Of a DNA stretch of 48,202 nt, positions 15,903 to 24,117 are shown one piece after another; position 1 is the stretch's first letter; each line of letters begins with the position of its first letter. The translations under genes and the position numbers were made by a program. Location of the stretch: NCBI GenBank assembly GCA_020634495.1, contig JACKBR010000037.1:1-48202 (forward strand), read 5' to 3'. The stretch comes from Ardenticatenaceae bacterium. GTDB taxonomy: Bacteria > Chloroflexota > Anaerolineae > Promineifilales > Promineifilaceae. Under the pieces are notes generated by a model, which worked only from the letters and a program-made list of their open reading frames with translations, was not told the DNA's origin and searched no databases.

Positions 15903-17057
15903 CTATCTGGTTAGAATGCCTTCGTACTTGGCAATGATACCCAGCATAATTTCATCTGCGCCTGCGCCGATGGAGAGCAGGCGGGCATCGCGGAAGTAGC
16001 GGGCGACGGGGTATTCTTCTACATAGCCCATGCCGCCGTGGAACTGGAGGCAGGTATCGGCCACTTCGCGGGCCAGCCGCCCGGCCTTTAGCTTGGCCAT
16101 CGACACTTCTTTGGTCATGTCGCCACCGGCCACCAGGACGCGCGTACAATGGTACGCCAACTGGCGCAAAGCTTCCACTTCTGTGAGCAGTTCGCAAATT
16201 TTGAACTGAATCCACTGGTTTTCAATGAGCGGTTTGCCAAATGTTTCCCGCTGGCGGCAGTAGTCGATGGTCAGCCGGAGGATGCGCTCCATGCCAGAAA
16301 TGCCCATCACCACGCCAGCCAATCGTTCCTTTTGGAACTGCTTCATTTGCAGCAAAAAGCCCTGGCCTTCTGGCCCAATGCGATGGCTTTGCGGCACGCG
16401 CACGTTGTCGAAGCTGAGAATAGCGGTGTCACTGCTGTGGTTGCCCAGCTTTTCCAGCTTGCGGCTGACGCTAAAGCCAGGCACGTCCGTGGGCACAATG
16501 ATGAGCGACATGCCTTTTACGCCCGGCTGGTCGCCCGTGCGGGCCAACAGGGTGAGGTAGTCGGACTGGGTACCGCTGGTAATCCACATTTTGCTGCCGT
16601 TGATCACGTAGTCATCGCCGTCGGCCACAGCGCGAGTTTGGATGGCGGCCACGTCTGACCCGGCATCTGGTTCACTGACGGCAATGGAGAATACGGCCGT
16701 TCCCATCACTGCCGGTTTCAAAAATGTCTCCTTCTGCCACGGTGTGCCAAATTCGGCCAACGCTGGCGTCGCCATATCGGTCTGCACGGCAATGGCCATC
16801 GGCACGCCCGCGCAGTGCGCCCGGCCCACTTCCTCCAGCATGACAACCTGATACCAGTAATCCAGCCCCATGCCGCCAACTTCTTCTGGATAGACAATGC
16901 CCAACAAGCCCAGATCGCCCATCTTTTTGAACAGATCGTGGGCGGGGAAAGTACGGCCGTCTTCCCACACTTCTACATTCGGGTTAATTTCCGTCTCCAC
17001 AAACCGCCGCACCGTCTGGCGCAGCATTTCGTGTTCGTTGTTGAAATAAATAGACAT
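15903..17057 (-). CDS. Acyl-CoA dehydrogenase
   Basis: A 384-residue FAD-dependent acyl-CoA dehydrogenase, full length for the family. It oxidises an acyl-CoA to the 2-enoyl-CoA and passes electrons to ETF. Signatures: PEEVGGMGLDYWYQVVMLEEVGR near 62, FSIAVSEPDAGSDVAAIQT near 124, VINGSKMWITSG near 152 and the C-terminal CLQFHGGMGYVEEYPVARYFRDARLL. The position of the usual catalytic Glu in medium-chain enzymes (IYEGT) reads IGAGADEIM, so that base is absent; a Glu in QKERLAG lies where isovaleryl-CoA and long-chain enzymes carry theirs. The start MSIYFNNEHEML has AGGAGC upstream. Together with a carboxylase alpha chain downstream this would fit leucine-type or similar acyl-CoA degradation. 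Confidence 0.93.
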   Translation of the reverse strand: MSIYFNNEHEMLRQTVRRFVETEINPNVEVWEDGRTFPAHDLFKKMGDLGLLGIVYPEEVGGMGLDYWYQVVMLEEVGRAHCAGVPMAIAVQTDMATPALAEFGTPWQKETFLKPAVMGTAVFSIAVSEPDAGSDVAAIQTRAVADGDDYVINGSKMWITSGTQSDYLTLLARTGDQPGVKGMSLIIVPTDVPGFSVSRKLEKLGNHSSDTAILSFDNVRVPQSHRIGPEGQGFLLQMKQFQKERLAGVVMGISGMERILRLTIDYCRQRETFGKPLIENQWIQFKICELLTEVEALRQLAYHCTRVLVAGGDMTKEVSMAKLKAGRLAREVADTCLQFHGGMGYVEEYPVARYFRDARLLSIGAGADEIMLGIIAKYEGILTR

Positions 17058-17095
17058 GATGTTTGCTCCTGATTGCACATTTCCACACGGCGTAA

Positions 17096-17116
17096 GGGCG
17101 ACCCGGCGGGTCGCCC
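17096..17116. repeat. GGGCGACCC palindrome between genes
   Basis: GGGCGACCC-GGC-GGGTCGCCC is a perfect nine-bp stem with a three-base loop in the 69-base gap between two minus-strand genes. No T run follows, so it is a REP-like hairpin or mRNA-processing structure rather than a clear terminator. Confidence 0.7.
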
Positions 17117-17126
17117 CTACCAGACA

Positions 17127-18155
17127 TTATTTGTGGCGGTTTTGTTTAAAACCCTCTATTGTGGCCTGCCAACCTGCCTCGTTTTCCCCTGAGACAAAGG
17201 GCAAATAGTAGCTAACCCGGTCGAGAAGCGTGCCGTACTTCCCCTGAATCATTCCCGGCAATGCCGCCCATGACCCACGCACGGCCATCACGGCCAGAAT
17301 GTTGTCGTTGATGAGATTGGGCATTTGCGCCCATTTGCCTTCGCGGGCCAGCTGGCTAAGCTGCACGGCCGTTTCCTCCCAACCATGCAGTTCTGCCAAC
17401 ACCCGGTACGCCGGGGTGCTCAGGTAAAATGAGATTTGCTGCTTGACGTGGTTTTCGGCCCACTTTTCATAGTCGGGATCGCCGGTGGGGATGGCGAAAA
17501 CGGCCGTATTCACCGAAATATCTGCGCGGGAACGGCCGTTTTTCTGCAAGCCCGCTTCGATGTGCGGCAAAGCAAACTCTTCCAGGTACTTCACCGAATG
17601 CAGCGCGTGGATGTGTACCCCCTCGCACAGCTCGCCCGCCAGGCGCAGCATCCCCTTGTTCACCGCCGCGATGTAGATGGGAATATGTGGATGTTCGATG
17701 GGGCCAGGGTTGAAAAACGGGGTCATCAGCTGGAGCTTGAAATATTCCCCCACAAAGTCCAGCGGGCCGCCGTTTTGCCAGCAGTCCCAAAAGGCACGGG
17801 TGGCCAAAATCGTTTCGCGCATCTGCTTGAGCGGCTTGTCCCACGGTGCCCCCAGCCGCAGCCTGTTGTGGGCTTTTACCTGTGTGCCAAGACCAAGGAG
17901 GAAACGGCCGTTGCTAAACTTGGCCAAATCCCAGGCCATCTGGGCCAAAATGGCAGGCGTGCGCGGGAAGGCCACGGCAATGCCCGTGCCCAACTGCAAA
18001 TTGGTGGTGTGCTCGGCGCTGAGCAGCAGCGGCAAAAAGGGGTCGTGGTTGGTTTCGGCCGTCCACAGCCCGTCAAAACCGAGGGATTCGGCCGTTTGGG
18101 CCATGTGCGCCATCTCATTCAAATCGTGGGAAAGTAGGGTAACATCAAATTTCAT
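17127..18155 (-). CDS. LLM-class F420-dependent oxidoreductase (TIGR03617-like)
   Basis: A 342-residue luciferase-like monooxygenase fold (TIM barrel) protein. Typical blocks are AQTAESLGFDGLWTAETNHDPFLPLLLSAEHT near residue 20, LGTGIAVAFPRTPAILAQMAWDLAKFSNGRFLLGLGTQVKAH near 56 and HPHIPIYIAAVNKGMLRLAGELCEGVHIHALHS near 158. This pattern fits the TIGR03617 group, assigned to coenzyme F420 users, common in Actinobacteria and Chloroflexota. The start MKFDVTLL has GAGG about six bases upstream; the longer frame to 18263 runs through AT-rich non-coding sequence. First gene of the minus-strand group that continues with the acyl-CoA dehydrogenase. Substrate unknown. Confidence 0.88.
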   Translation of the reverse strand: MKFDVTLLSHDLNEMAHMAQTAESLGFDGLWTAETNHDPFLPLLLSAEHTTNLQLGTGIAVAFPRTPAILAQMAWDLAKFSNGRFLLGLGTQVKAHNRLRLGAPWDKPLKQMRETILATRAFWDCWQNGGPLDFVGEYFKLQLMTPFFNPGPIEHPHIPIYIAAVNKGMLRLAGELCEGVHIHALHSVKYLEEFALPHIEAGLQKNGRSRADISVNTAVFAIPTGDPDYEKWAENHVKQQISFYLSTPAYRVLAELHGWEETAVQLSQLAREGKWAQMPNLINDNILAVMAVRGSWAALPGMIQGKYGTLLDRVSYYLPFVSGENEAGWQATIEGFKQNRHK

Positions 18156-18300
18156 GCGATCCTCGAGTGGGTGGTTGTTTTTTGCTAAACAGGCAATTGG
18201 TAAAGATGGCCAATTATAATGCAAGCAAGGTGGGAACGCATGACGGCCGTTCGCCCGACCCAAAAGTCATTCAAACTTTGGGCAAGCAGTGTGACACAGA

Positions 18301-18336
18301 TTCAGGCTTGTCCTGAAACGAGATGATAGATACAAT
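18301..18336 (+). promoter_or_regulatory. Promoter and palindromic operator of the TetR gene
   Basis: TTGTCC (18308-18313) and TACAAT (18331-18336) are 17 bases apart. A palindrome TTCAGG-CTTGT-CCTGAA (18301-18317) covers the -35 box and is a natural candidate for autorepression. The start codon at 18345 lies only nine bases after the -10 box, so the transcript would begin at or within two bases of the ATG (leaderless). Confidence 0.62.
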
Positions 18337-18344
18337 ACTCAATC

Positions 18345-19136
18345 ATGTCGTCTCAAGTGGAAAATAACACCCAAAAGCTGATTTTAGATACGGCCGTTTC
18401 CCTGCTAAACACCCACGGCGATCTCTTTACCATTGACCAGCTGGCCAGCCAAACCAGCCTCTCGCGGGCCACCATTTATCGCCACATGGGCAGCAAAGAA
18501 GCCCTGCTGCAACGGTTGGCAGATGAACGGAATATGGATATTCAAGCGCTGAGCCAGCCAGACATTCAGGAGCGGATTTTGGCTGCGGCGCGCACGGTAT
18601 TCAGCCGGTACGGTATGCTGCGCCCCACAATGGAGCAAATTGCTGAGGAGGCAGGTGTTGGAATCGCAACCGTGTACCGCCATTTTGGCGACCGCGCTTC
18701 ACTCATCGAAGCCTTTACCAAACGCATCACACCCAATGCGGCCCTGGAACAGGAAATATTAAATTCTTCAGCCGATTTTGAGCACACTTTGGGCAAAATG
18801 GTAGAGACAATCGTTTCTTTCATGTACCAACATCGCGATATTTTTCGTCACACCATCAGCTCTTACGAAGATGAGAGCAGCATCTTCCAGCAGGTGCGGC
18901 TGTTTCAGGAACAAAACCTTCGGCTAATGACCAAATTTTTGCAAAAGCAAATAGAGGCCGGACACCTCAAGCCGGCGGATCCCACTGAACTTTCTTTAGC
19001 TTTGGTGGGCATCATGTTTGCTTTTACTATCGTACGCCCAACATTTTATGAGGTGCCTGTCACCAATCCGGCCAAGACAGCAAAATTTGTAGTAGATTTG
19101 TTTTTAACCGGCACAAAAGTGCAGCCGGATCACTGA
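18345..19136 (+). CDS. TetR/AcrR regulator with two tandem HTH domains
   Basis: A 263-residue regulator, longer than the usual 190-220. It contains two TetR-type helix-turn-helix domains in a row. The first (about 9-56) reads LILDTAVSLLNTHGDLFTIDQLASQTSLSRATIYRHMGSKEALL; the second (about 76-124) reads ILAAARTVFSRYGMLRPTMEQIAEEAGVGIATVYRHFGDRASLI. A single C-terminal ligand/dimer domain follows. Family members repress efflux genes and release DNA on binding a drug-like ligand. It stands 20 bp before an efflux ABC operon on the same strand, comparable to E. coli cecR in front of ybhGFSR, so it probably controls that operon and itself through the palindrome at 18301-18317. Confidence 0.9.
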   Translation: MSSQVENNTQKLILDTAVSLLNTHGDLFTIDQLASQTSLSRATIYRHMGSKEALLQRLADERNMDIQALSQPDIQERILAAARTVFSRYGMLRPTMEQIAEEAGVGIATVYRHFGDRASLIEAFTKRITPNAALEQEILNSSADFEHTLGKMVETIVSFMYQHRDIFRHTISSYEDESSIFQQVRLFQEQNLRLMTKFLQKQIEAGHLKPADPTELSLALVGIMFAFTIVRPTFYEVPVTNPAKTAKFVVDLFLTGTKVQPDH

Positions 19137-19156
19137 CATAAATTATCGGACCAACT

Positions 19157-20290
19157 ATGTTCAATTCCAGGCTCATTTCACTCATCCGCAAAGAATTTAT
19201 CCAAATTCGGCGCGATCCCCGCACGTTGGCGCTCACCATTTTGCTGCCGATTGTGCAGCTAATTTTGCTGGGCTACGCGGCGACCAATGACGTACGAAAT
19301 GTACCGATGGCTGTGTTTGACCAGGACAAAAGCGCCGCTTCACGCGAGCTGCTAGAGGCTTATCGCACGGCCGATTATTTTCAACTGGCTTATGATGTGC
19401 AGTCAGAAGAAGAACTGCACCGCCTGATTGAAAGCAACGATGTGCGCGTCGGGCTGATTATTCCACCTACGTACGGCCGTTCCATTACTGCTGGCGATTC
19501 GGCCCAGGTCGCCTTCATCATCGACGGCTCCGACCCCACTGTGGCCAACACCGCGCTGGCCGCCGCCACCCTCATTGGGCAAAGCAAAGCCACCGAACTA
19601 ACCATTGAACGGCTGGCCGCGCGCGGTTTGGGTGATGCCTTGGGAACGGCCGTAGAAGTGCGCACCCAGGTCTGGTACAACCCCGATCTTGTCAGCTCTT
19701 ACTACATGATTCCCGCCCTCATCGGCATGATCTTACAATTTTTGGCCACCCTGCTCACCGCCAGCGCCATCGTCCGCGAACGTGAATATGGCACCATTGA
19801 GCAAATCATCGTCACCCCCATCCAGGCCTGGGAATTGGTGCTGGGCAAAGTAATCCCCTACGTGCTGATTGCCTTTTTCAACATGCTAGAAATCTTAATT
19901 GCCGGGGTTGTCCTGTTCAAAATACCAATAAATGGCAGCATTGGCCTGCTGCTGGCGCTGTCGGCGCTGTTTATTGTCACCACATTGGGCATGGGCATAT
20001 TCATCTCCACCATGGCCAACACCCAGCAAGAAGCAATGCTGATGGTGATGTTTACCCTGCTGCCCTCGGTTTTCCTGTCTGGCTTTTTGTTCCCGCTAGA
20101 AGCGATGCCCGTGGTGCTGCGCTGGGTTAGCTATGCGGTGCCCCTGCGCTATTACTTGATTGTCGTGCGCGGCATCATCTTAAAAGGCTCCGGCCTGACT
20201 GCCTTGGGGCCAGAAGTATTTGCCCTTTCAATTTTCGCCATGATTATGTTAAGTGCGGCCGCCACCCGGTTCCGCAAACGCTTGGATTAA
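19157..20290 (+). CDS. ABC-2 type efflux permease (YbhS/YbhR-like)
   Basis: A 377-residue permease: one N-terminal membrane helix (about 22-42, in RKEFIQIRRDPRTLALTILLPIVQLILLGYAATND), a large extracytoplasmic domain to about residue 175, then five C-terminal helices including ALIGMILQFLATLLTASAIVREREYGTIEQI, the ABC-2 signature, and PSVFLSGFLFPLEAMP. This matches YbhS, YbhR and DrrB-type drug/lipid exporters. It lies directly behind the TetR gene and before the HlyD-like and two ATPase genes, all on one strand. E. coli has two permeases in the equivalent operon; only one is present here, so it would form a homodimer or pair with a permease encoded elsewhere. Confidence 0.9.
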   Translation: MFNSRLISLIRKEFIQIRRDPRTLALTILLPIVQLILLGYAATNDVRNVPMAVFDQDKSAASRELLEAYRTADYFQLAYDVQSEEELHRLIESNDVRVGLIIPPTYGRSITAGDSAQVAFIIDGSDPTVANTALAAATLIGQSKATELTIERLAARGLGDALGTAVEVRTQVWYNPDLVSSYYMIPALIGMILQFLATLLTASAIVREREYGTIEQIIVTPIQAWELVLGKVIPYVLIAFFNMLEILIAGVVLFKIPINGSIGLLLALSALFIVTTLGMGIFISTMANTQQEAMLMVMFTLLPSVFLSGFLFPLEAMPVVLRWVSYAVPLRYYLIVVRGIILKGSGLTALGPEVFALSIFAMIMLSAAATRFRKRLD

Positions 20291-20393
20291 CACAAAGCAT
20301 TTTGGACACAGAGAGGAGAATGAAACCTGAGCTTATCTGTGAAAAACTGTGTCCCCTAACTGGTTGAGAACAAAAGATACAGGAGTGCAACTG

Positions 20394-21560
20394 ATGAAAC
20401 ATGGACCTCCCCTGATTGTACGCGTGATGGTGATTCTGGCGGTGCTGAGCGCCGCCGGGTATTGGTTTTTCTTTGTGCGCGAGGTGAATTCCAACGGCCG
20501 TATCATTGCCTCTGGCACCATCGAAGCCACCGAAGTTCAGATCAGCGCTGAAAGCGGCGGACGGGTGTCTGAGCTGCTGGTAAGCGTGGGCGACACCGTC
20601 ACCGCCGGACAGCCGCTGGTGCAGTTTGATACCGCCTTGCTCCAAGGGCAGCTGGCCCAGGCAGAAGCAGCTCTGGCTGCGGCTGAGGCCAATCATGCCT
20701 TGCTGGCGGCCGGGCCATCTGCTGAGCAAATCGCTGCGGGCGAAACGGCCGTAAACCGCGCCCAGGCCGCCCTCGATGCCCTCAATGAACAGCTAGACAC
20801 CCTGGCCACCGATCAAGCAGACCTGGAAAGCGAGATTGACGATCTCAGCCAGCAGATCGCAGACTTAACGGCGGCTTTTACAGAAGCACAGGCGCTGCGG
20901 CAAACGCAGCCATCCCCCGATCTGGCAGCAACGCTGGCCGCCACGCAGGGAGAACTGGCGGGCTTAAATGGCCAGCTGCGCCTGGCGGAACAGATGCAAA
21001 GCAGTCTGGCCGCTCAGGACAAATTGCTAGAAACGCAGGTCGATGTGGCCGAGGCAGGCGTTGACGCCGCTCAGGCCCAGCTAAATCAGCTGCTGGCGGG
21101 CGCACGGGCTGAACAGCTAGAGGCCGCCGCGGCTCAGGTGGCTGCCGCCGAAGCGGCCGTTTCCCTGCTAGAGCTACAAATTAGCCGCCAGACGCTAGCT
21201 GCCCCCACTGATGGCGTCATTTTGGAACGCACGGTTGAAGCTGGTGAAGTGCGCCTGCCCGGCGCGGCGCTGCTCACAATTGGCCAGTTGGACGCGCTGA
21301 CCATTACTGTATACGTACCGGAAGATCGTTATGGGCAAATTAGCCTGGGGCAAACGGCCGTCATCACCGCCGACTCCTTCCCCAATGAGCCATTTAGCGG
21401 CACGGTCGTCCAGATTGCCGACCAGGCTGAATTCACCCCACGCAATGTGCAAACGGCTGAAGGGCGGGCCTCAACTGTGTTTGCCATTAAACTGGCGCTG
21501 GCCGACGGGCTAGAGAAGCTGCGGCCCGGTATGCCCGCCGATGTGGATTTTGGAGAATAA
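20394..21560 (+). CDS. HlyD-family periplasmic adaptor (YbhG-like)
   Basis: A 388-residue membrane-fusion protein: N-terminal membrane anchor near residues 9-26, a first lipoyl half (GTIEATEVQISAESGGRVSELLVSVGDTVTAGQPLVQFD), a long Ala/Gln-rich coiled-coil hairpin (about 85-255), the second lipoyl half (TLAAPTDGVILERTVEAGEVRLPGAALLTIG) and a beta-barrel domain. It would link the ABC exporter to the cell envelope. The start MKHGPPLIVRV is supported by AGGAG nine bases upstream. Its TAA overlaps the ATG of the next gene (TAATG), indicating coupled translation with the ATPase. Confidence 0.93.
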   Translation: MKHGPPLIVRVMVILAVLSAAGYWFFFVREVNSNGRIIASGTIEATEVQISAESGGRVSELLVSVGDTVTAGQPLVQFDTALLQGQLAQAEAALAAAEANHALLAAGPSAEQIAAGETAVNRAQAALDALNEQLDTLATDQADLESEIDDLSQQIADLTAAFTEAQALRQTQPSPDLAATLAATQGELAGLNGQLRLAEQMQSSLAAQDKLLETQVDVAEAGVDAAQAQLNQLLAGARAEQLEAAAAQVAAAEAAVSLLELQISRQTLAAPTDGVILERTVEAGEVRLPGAALLTIGQLDALTITVYVPEDRYGQISLGQTAVITADSFPNEPFSGTVVQIADQAEFTPRNVQTAEGRASTVFAIKLALADGLEKLRPGMPADVDFGE

Positions 21561-22525
21561 TGACCGACCCAATCATTGTCGTGGAAAACTTATTGCGCCG
21601 CTTTACTACCGGCACGGGCGAAGTTACGGCCGTTGACCACCTCAACCTTACCATCAACCCTGGCGAAATTTACGGGCTGGTTGGGCCAGATGGCGCAGGC
21701 AAGACAACGCTGTTCCGGCTGCTGGTGGGCGCTTTGCGGCTAGATGGGGGAAACGGCCGTATCGCGGGCTGTGACCTGGCCCAAGACATAGAAAAAATAC
21801 GCCACCAAATCGGGTATCTGCCGCAGCGGTTCAGCCTGTACGGCGATTTAACCGTCGGGGAAAATTTGCGCTTTTTTGCCGAAGTGCATGGCATTACGGC
21901 CGCAGCCTGGCAGCAGCGCAAAGCAGACATGCTGGCCTTTGTCGGGCTAAGCGAATTTGAAGGTCGCCTGGCCCGAAATTTATCCGGCGGCATGAAACAA
22001 AAGCTGGGGTTGGCCACTGCCCTCATTCACCGGCCGCGCTTGCTGCTGCTCGATGAGCCAACCGGTGGTGTGGACCCCGTGACGCGGCAAGATTTTTGGC
22101 AGCTTATTGGTCGGGCCGTTACCCAGGAAGGGGTGACGGTGGTGGTGAGTACGCCGTACATGGACGAAGCCAGCCGCTGCACGCGCATCGGCTTTATGAA
22201 CGGTGGGCGCATTTTGGCCGAGGGTACGGTTAAGGAACTGACACGGCCGTTAAACGGCCGTATTCTTGAACTCACGGGTACGCCGCCGCGCCTGCTGCGC
22301 CAGATCAGCGCCGCTGATCCCGATGTTGAGGCTGTGCAAACTTTTGGCAGCAAGCTCCATCTACGGGTGAAGGCGGGAACGGCCGTTGCCGTTCAGCAGC
22401 GGCTCCAGCAGGCTGTGGGTGCCAGCGGTGCCACCATCAACCGGCTACGACCTATCCCTTCTACCCTGGAAGATGTTTTTATTGACCTGCTAGAAAACGG
22501 TAATCATGAACGAACCCATCATTGA
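21560..22525 (+). CDS. ABC transporter ATPase (N-half YbhF-like)
   Basis: A 321-residue nucleotide-binding subunit. Walker A is GPDGAGKTT (near residue 42), the Q-loop IGYLPQRFSLYGDLTVGENL follows, the signature is LSGGMKQK (near 141) and Walker B is LLLLDEPTGGVDP (near 161). It resembles the first half of YbhF, an ATPase with two cassettes in one chain in E. coli. Here the second cassette is a separate gene overlapping by 20 bases. Starts inside the stop of the HlyD gene. Confidence 0.93.
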   Translation: MTDPIIVVENLLRRFTTGTGEVTAVDHLNLTINPGEIYGLVGPDGAGKTTLFRLLVGALRLDGGNGRIAGCDLAQDIEKIRHQIGYLPQRFSLYGDLTVGENLRFFAEVHGITAAAWQQRKADMLAFVGLSEFEGRLARNLSGGMKQKLGLATALIHRPRLLLLDEPTGGVDPVTRQDFWQLIGRAVTQEGVTVVVSTPYMDEASRCTRIGFMNGGRILAEGTVKELTRPLNGRILELTGTPPRLLRQISAADPDVEAVQTFGSKLHLRVKAGTAVAVQQRLQQAVGASGATINRLRPIPSTLEDVFIDLLENGNHERTHH

Positions 22526-23453
22526 AGTGACGGATTTAACAAAAAAGTTTGGCGACTTTACGGCCGTTGACCGGGTAAGCTTCACCGTGTCACGCGGAGC
22601 AATTATGGGATACCTGGGGCCAAACGGTTCCGGCAAAACAACCACCATCCGTATGCTGCTGGGCTTATTGCGCCCCAGCAGCGGGCAAGGCAAAGTGCTG
22701 GGGCTAGACATTGAATCTGAGGCTGAGGCCATCCGCCCTCGCGTCGGCTACATGTCGCAAAAATTTGCCCTGTATGATGATCTAACCGTGCGCGAGAACC
22801 TGGCGTTTTATGCCGGTGTGTACGGGGTGCAGCAAGCCGACCAGCGGCTGGAAGCGGTGCTGGCCCAAATTGGCCTTACCGAACAGCAAAATGAACGGGT
22901 GAAGGGCATGTCTACCGGCTGGCGGCAGCGCCTAGCCCTGGGCGTGGCCCTCACCCACCAGCCAACCCTCATCTTCCTCGATGAGCCGACCAGCGGTGTA
23001 GACCCCAGAGCCCGCCGCGCTTTTTGGGATTTAATCTACGCCCTGGCGGAACAAGGCACAACCATTTTTGTAACCACACATTACATGGACGAGGCAGAAT
23101 ATTGTCATCAACTGGGCATTATGTTCCGGGGACAGCTGCTGGCAATGGGAACACCCGATGCCCTAAAAGCCGACACGCTGCAAGGGAACATTTGGGACAT
23201 AACGGTGACCCCTCTGATGTCTGCTTTAACGGCGCTTGATGATTTGCCGGGCGTGACGCGGGTGAATCTGGCGGGCGATCATTTGCGGGTGGAAACGGTC
23301 GGGGTGGCGCTGCGTGCGGAACAGATCCGTTCTCATCTACAGCAAAAAGGATTTGGGGCAGACACGGCCGTTTCCCCGGGTGACCCCACGTTGGAAGATG
23401 TCTTCATTACCCTGGCCGGGCACGGCCGTTCCTCGGAGATCAATCCTCAATAA
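22506..23453 (+). CDS. ABC transporter ATPase (C-half YbhF-like)
   Basis: A 315-residue nucleotide-binding subunit. Walker A GPNGSGKTTT (near residue 39), VGYMSQKFALYDDLTVRENLAFYAGVYG and Walker B LIFLDEPTSGVDP (near 160) are canonical, but the signature reads MSTGWRQR instead of LSGGxxQ. The second cassette of YbhF also has a degenerate signature (LPLGFKQR from memory), so this asymmetry is a subfamily trait: only one of the two ATP sites is expected to be fully active. Overlaps the first ATPase gene by 20 bases and the convergent nucleotidyltransferase-like gene by 14. Confidence 0.92.
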   Translation: MNEPIIEVTDLTKKFGDFTAVDRVSFTVSRGAIMGYLGPNGSGKTTTIRMLLGLLRPSSGQGKVLGLDIESEAEAIRPRVGYMSQKFALYDDLTVRENLAFYAGVYGVQQADQRLEAVLAQIGLTEQQNERVKGMSTGWRQRLALGVALTHQPTLIFLDEPTSGVDPRARRAFWDLIYALAEQGTTIFVTTHYMDEAEYCHQLGIMFRGQLLAMGTPDALKADTLQGNIWDITVTPLMSALTALDDLPGVTRVNLAGDHLRVETVGVALRAEQIRSHLQQKGFGADTAVSPGDPTLEDVFITLAGHGRSSEINPQ

Positions 23454-24018
23454 CACAAACGTTTGGCCATTTTTGCAAAATCTGCTTATCGCGCAGCCGC
23501 TGCTGAAATTGCGCCTGTGTCACTCGCGCCGGATTGCGACGCAAAATCATTTGGAATAAATCTTCAAGGCCAAACGGGGCAACGATGTGCAGGGAATCAT
23601 CGGGCAGCAGGCGAACGGCCGTACACGTTGCCGTCTCTGGCCAGGTGGTAATCGCCTCAGCCGAGGAAGTGAGGGGAGGAACCGCTTTGCCAAACTTTTC
23701 AGCATACCAGAGGTGAACGGCCGCCTGATTGGTTGCTTCCCATTCCACATTTGGCAAAACGGCCGTTAGCTGCGCCGTGACTTCTTCATCCCGCTCTGGC
23801 GATAAATTTGCCGCGTCAAAAAAGACCACGTCAACGTCGCGGGGCGGGGTTGGCTGGCGGTAGCCATGCAAATGATCCCACACCAGATTGCGCAGCAGGC
23901 CCGCGCCCACCAGCCAGTCGGGCGGTTCGCACTGCCGCACGGTACGCAAAATGGCCATTACCTGATCGCTTTGCCAAATTAGCTGTCGGAGCTGCGTTTC
24001 GTAATCCATGCCCTCCAT
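23440..24018 (-). CDS. Nucleotidyltransferase-like protein (DUF925/NTP_transf_6)
   Basis: A 192-residue protein with the block WLVGAGLLRNLVWDHLHGY (near residue 36) followed by PPRDVDVVFFD, a G-G/A-x-x-R-N plus DxD arrangement characteristic of the DUF925 group of the nucleotidyltransferase superfamily; the two Asp would bind metal. The C-terminal part contains FGLEDLFQMILRRNPARVTQAQFQQRLRDKQILQKWPNV, also typical. Substrate is unknown. Convergent with the ABC operon, whose last gene overlaps it by 14 bases. The start at 24018 has AGGGTAGA upstream; an ATG four codons later is possible. Confidence 0.88.
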   Translation of the reverse strand: MEGMDYETQLRQLIWQSDQVMAILRTVRQCEPPDWLVGAGLLRNLVWDHLHGYRQPTPPRDVDVVFFDAANLSPERDEEVTAQLTAVLPNVEWEATNQAAVHLWYAEKFGKAVPPLTSSAEAITTWPETATCTAVRLLPDDSLHIVAPFGLEDLFQMILRRNPARVTQAQFQQRLRDKQILQKWPNVCVIED

Positions 24019-24117
24019 TCTACCCTGTTGGCGTCATCCTGTCGTCAGCTTGGCGTAGGGCAATTTTGGCCAAACCTGCTATGCTGAGAAGCAAATTTGT
24101 TGTTTAGGAGCTGTCCC

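Noticed and set aside
17096..17116. Calling the GGGCGACCC hairpin a terminator
   Set aside because: There is no T run on either side; it is listed as a repeat instead.
24050..24085. Promoter for the lipoprotein gene at 24118 (TTGGCG with TATGCT)
   Set aside because: Spacing is 24 bases, too long for a standard promoter.
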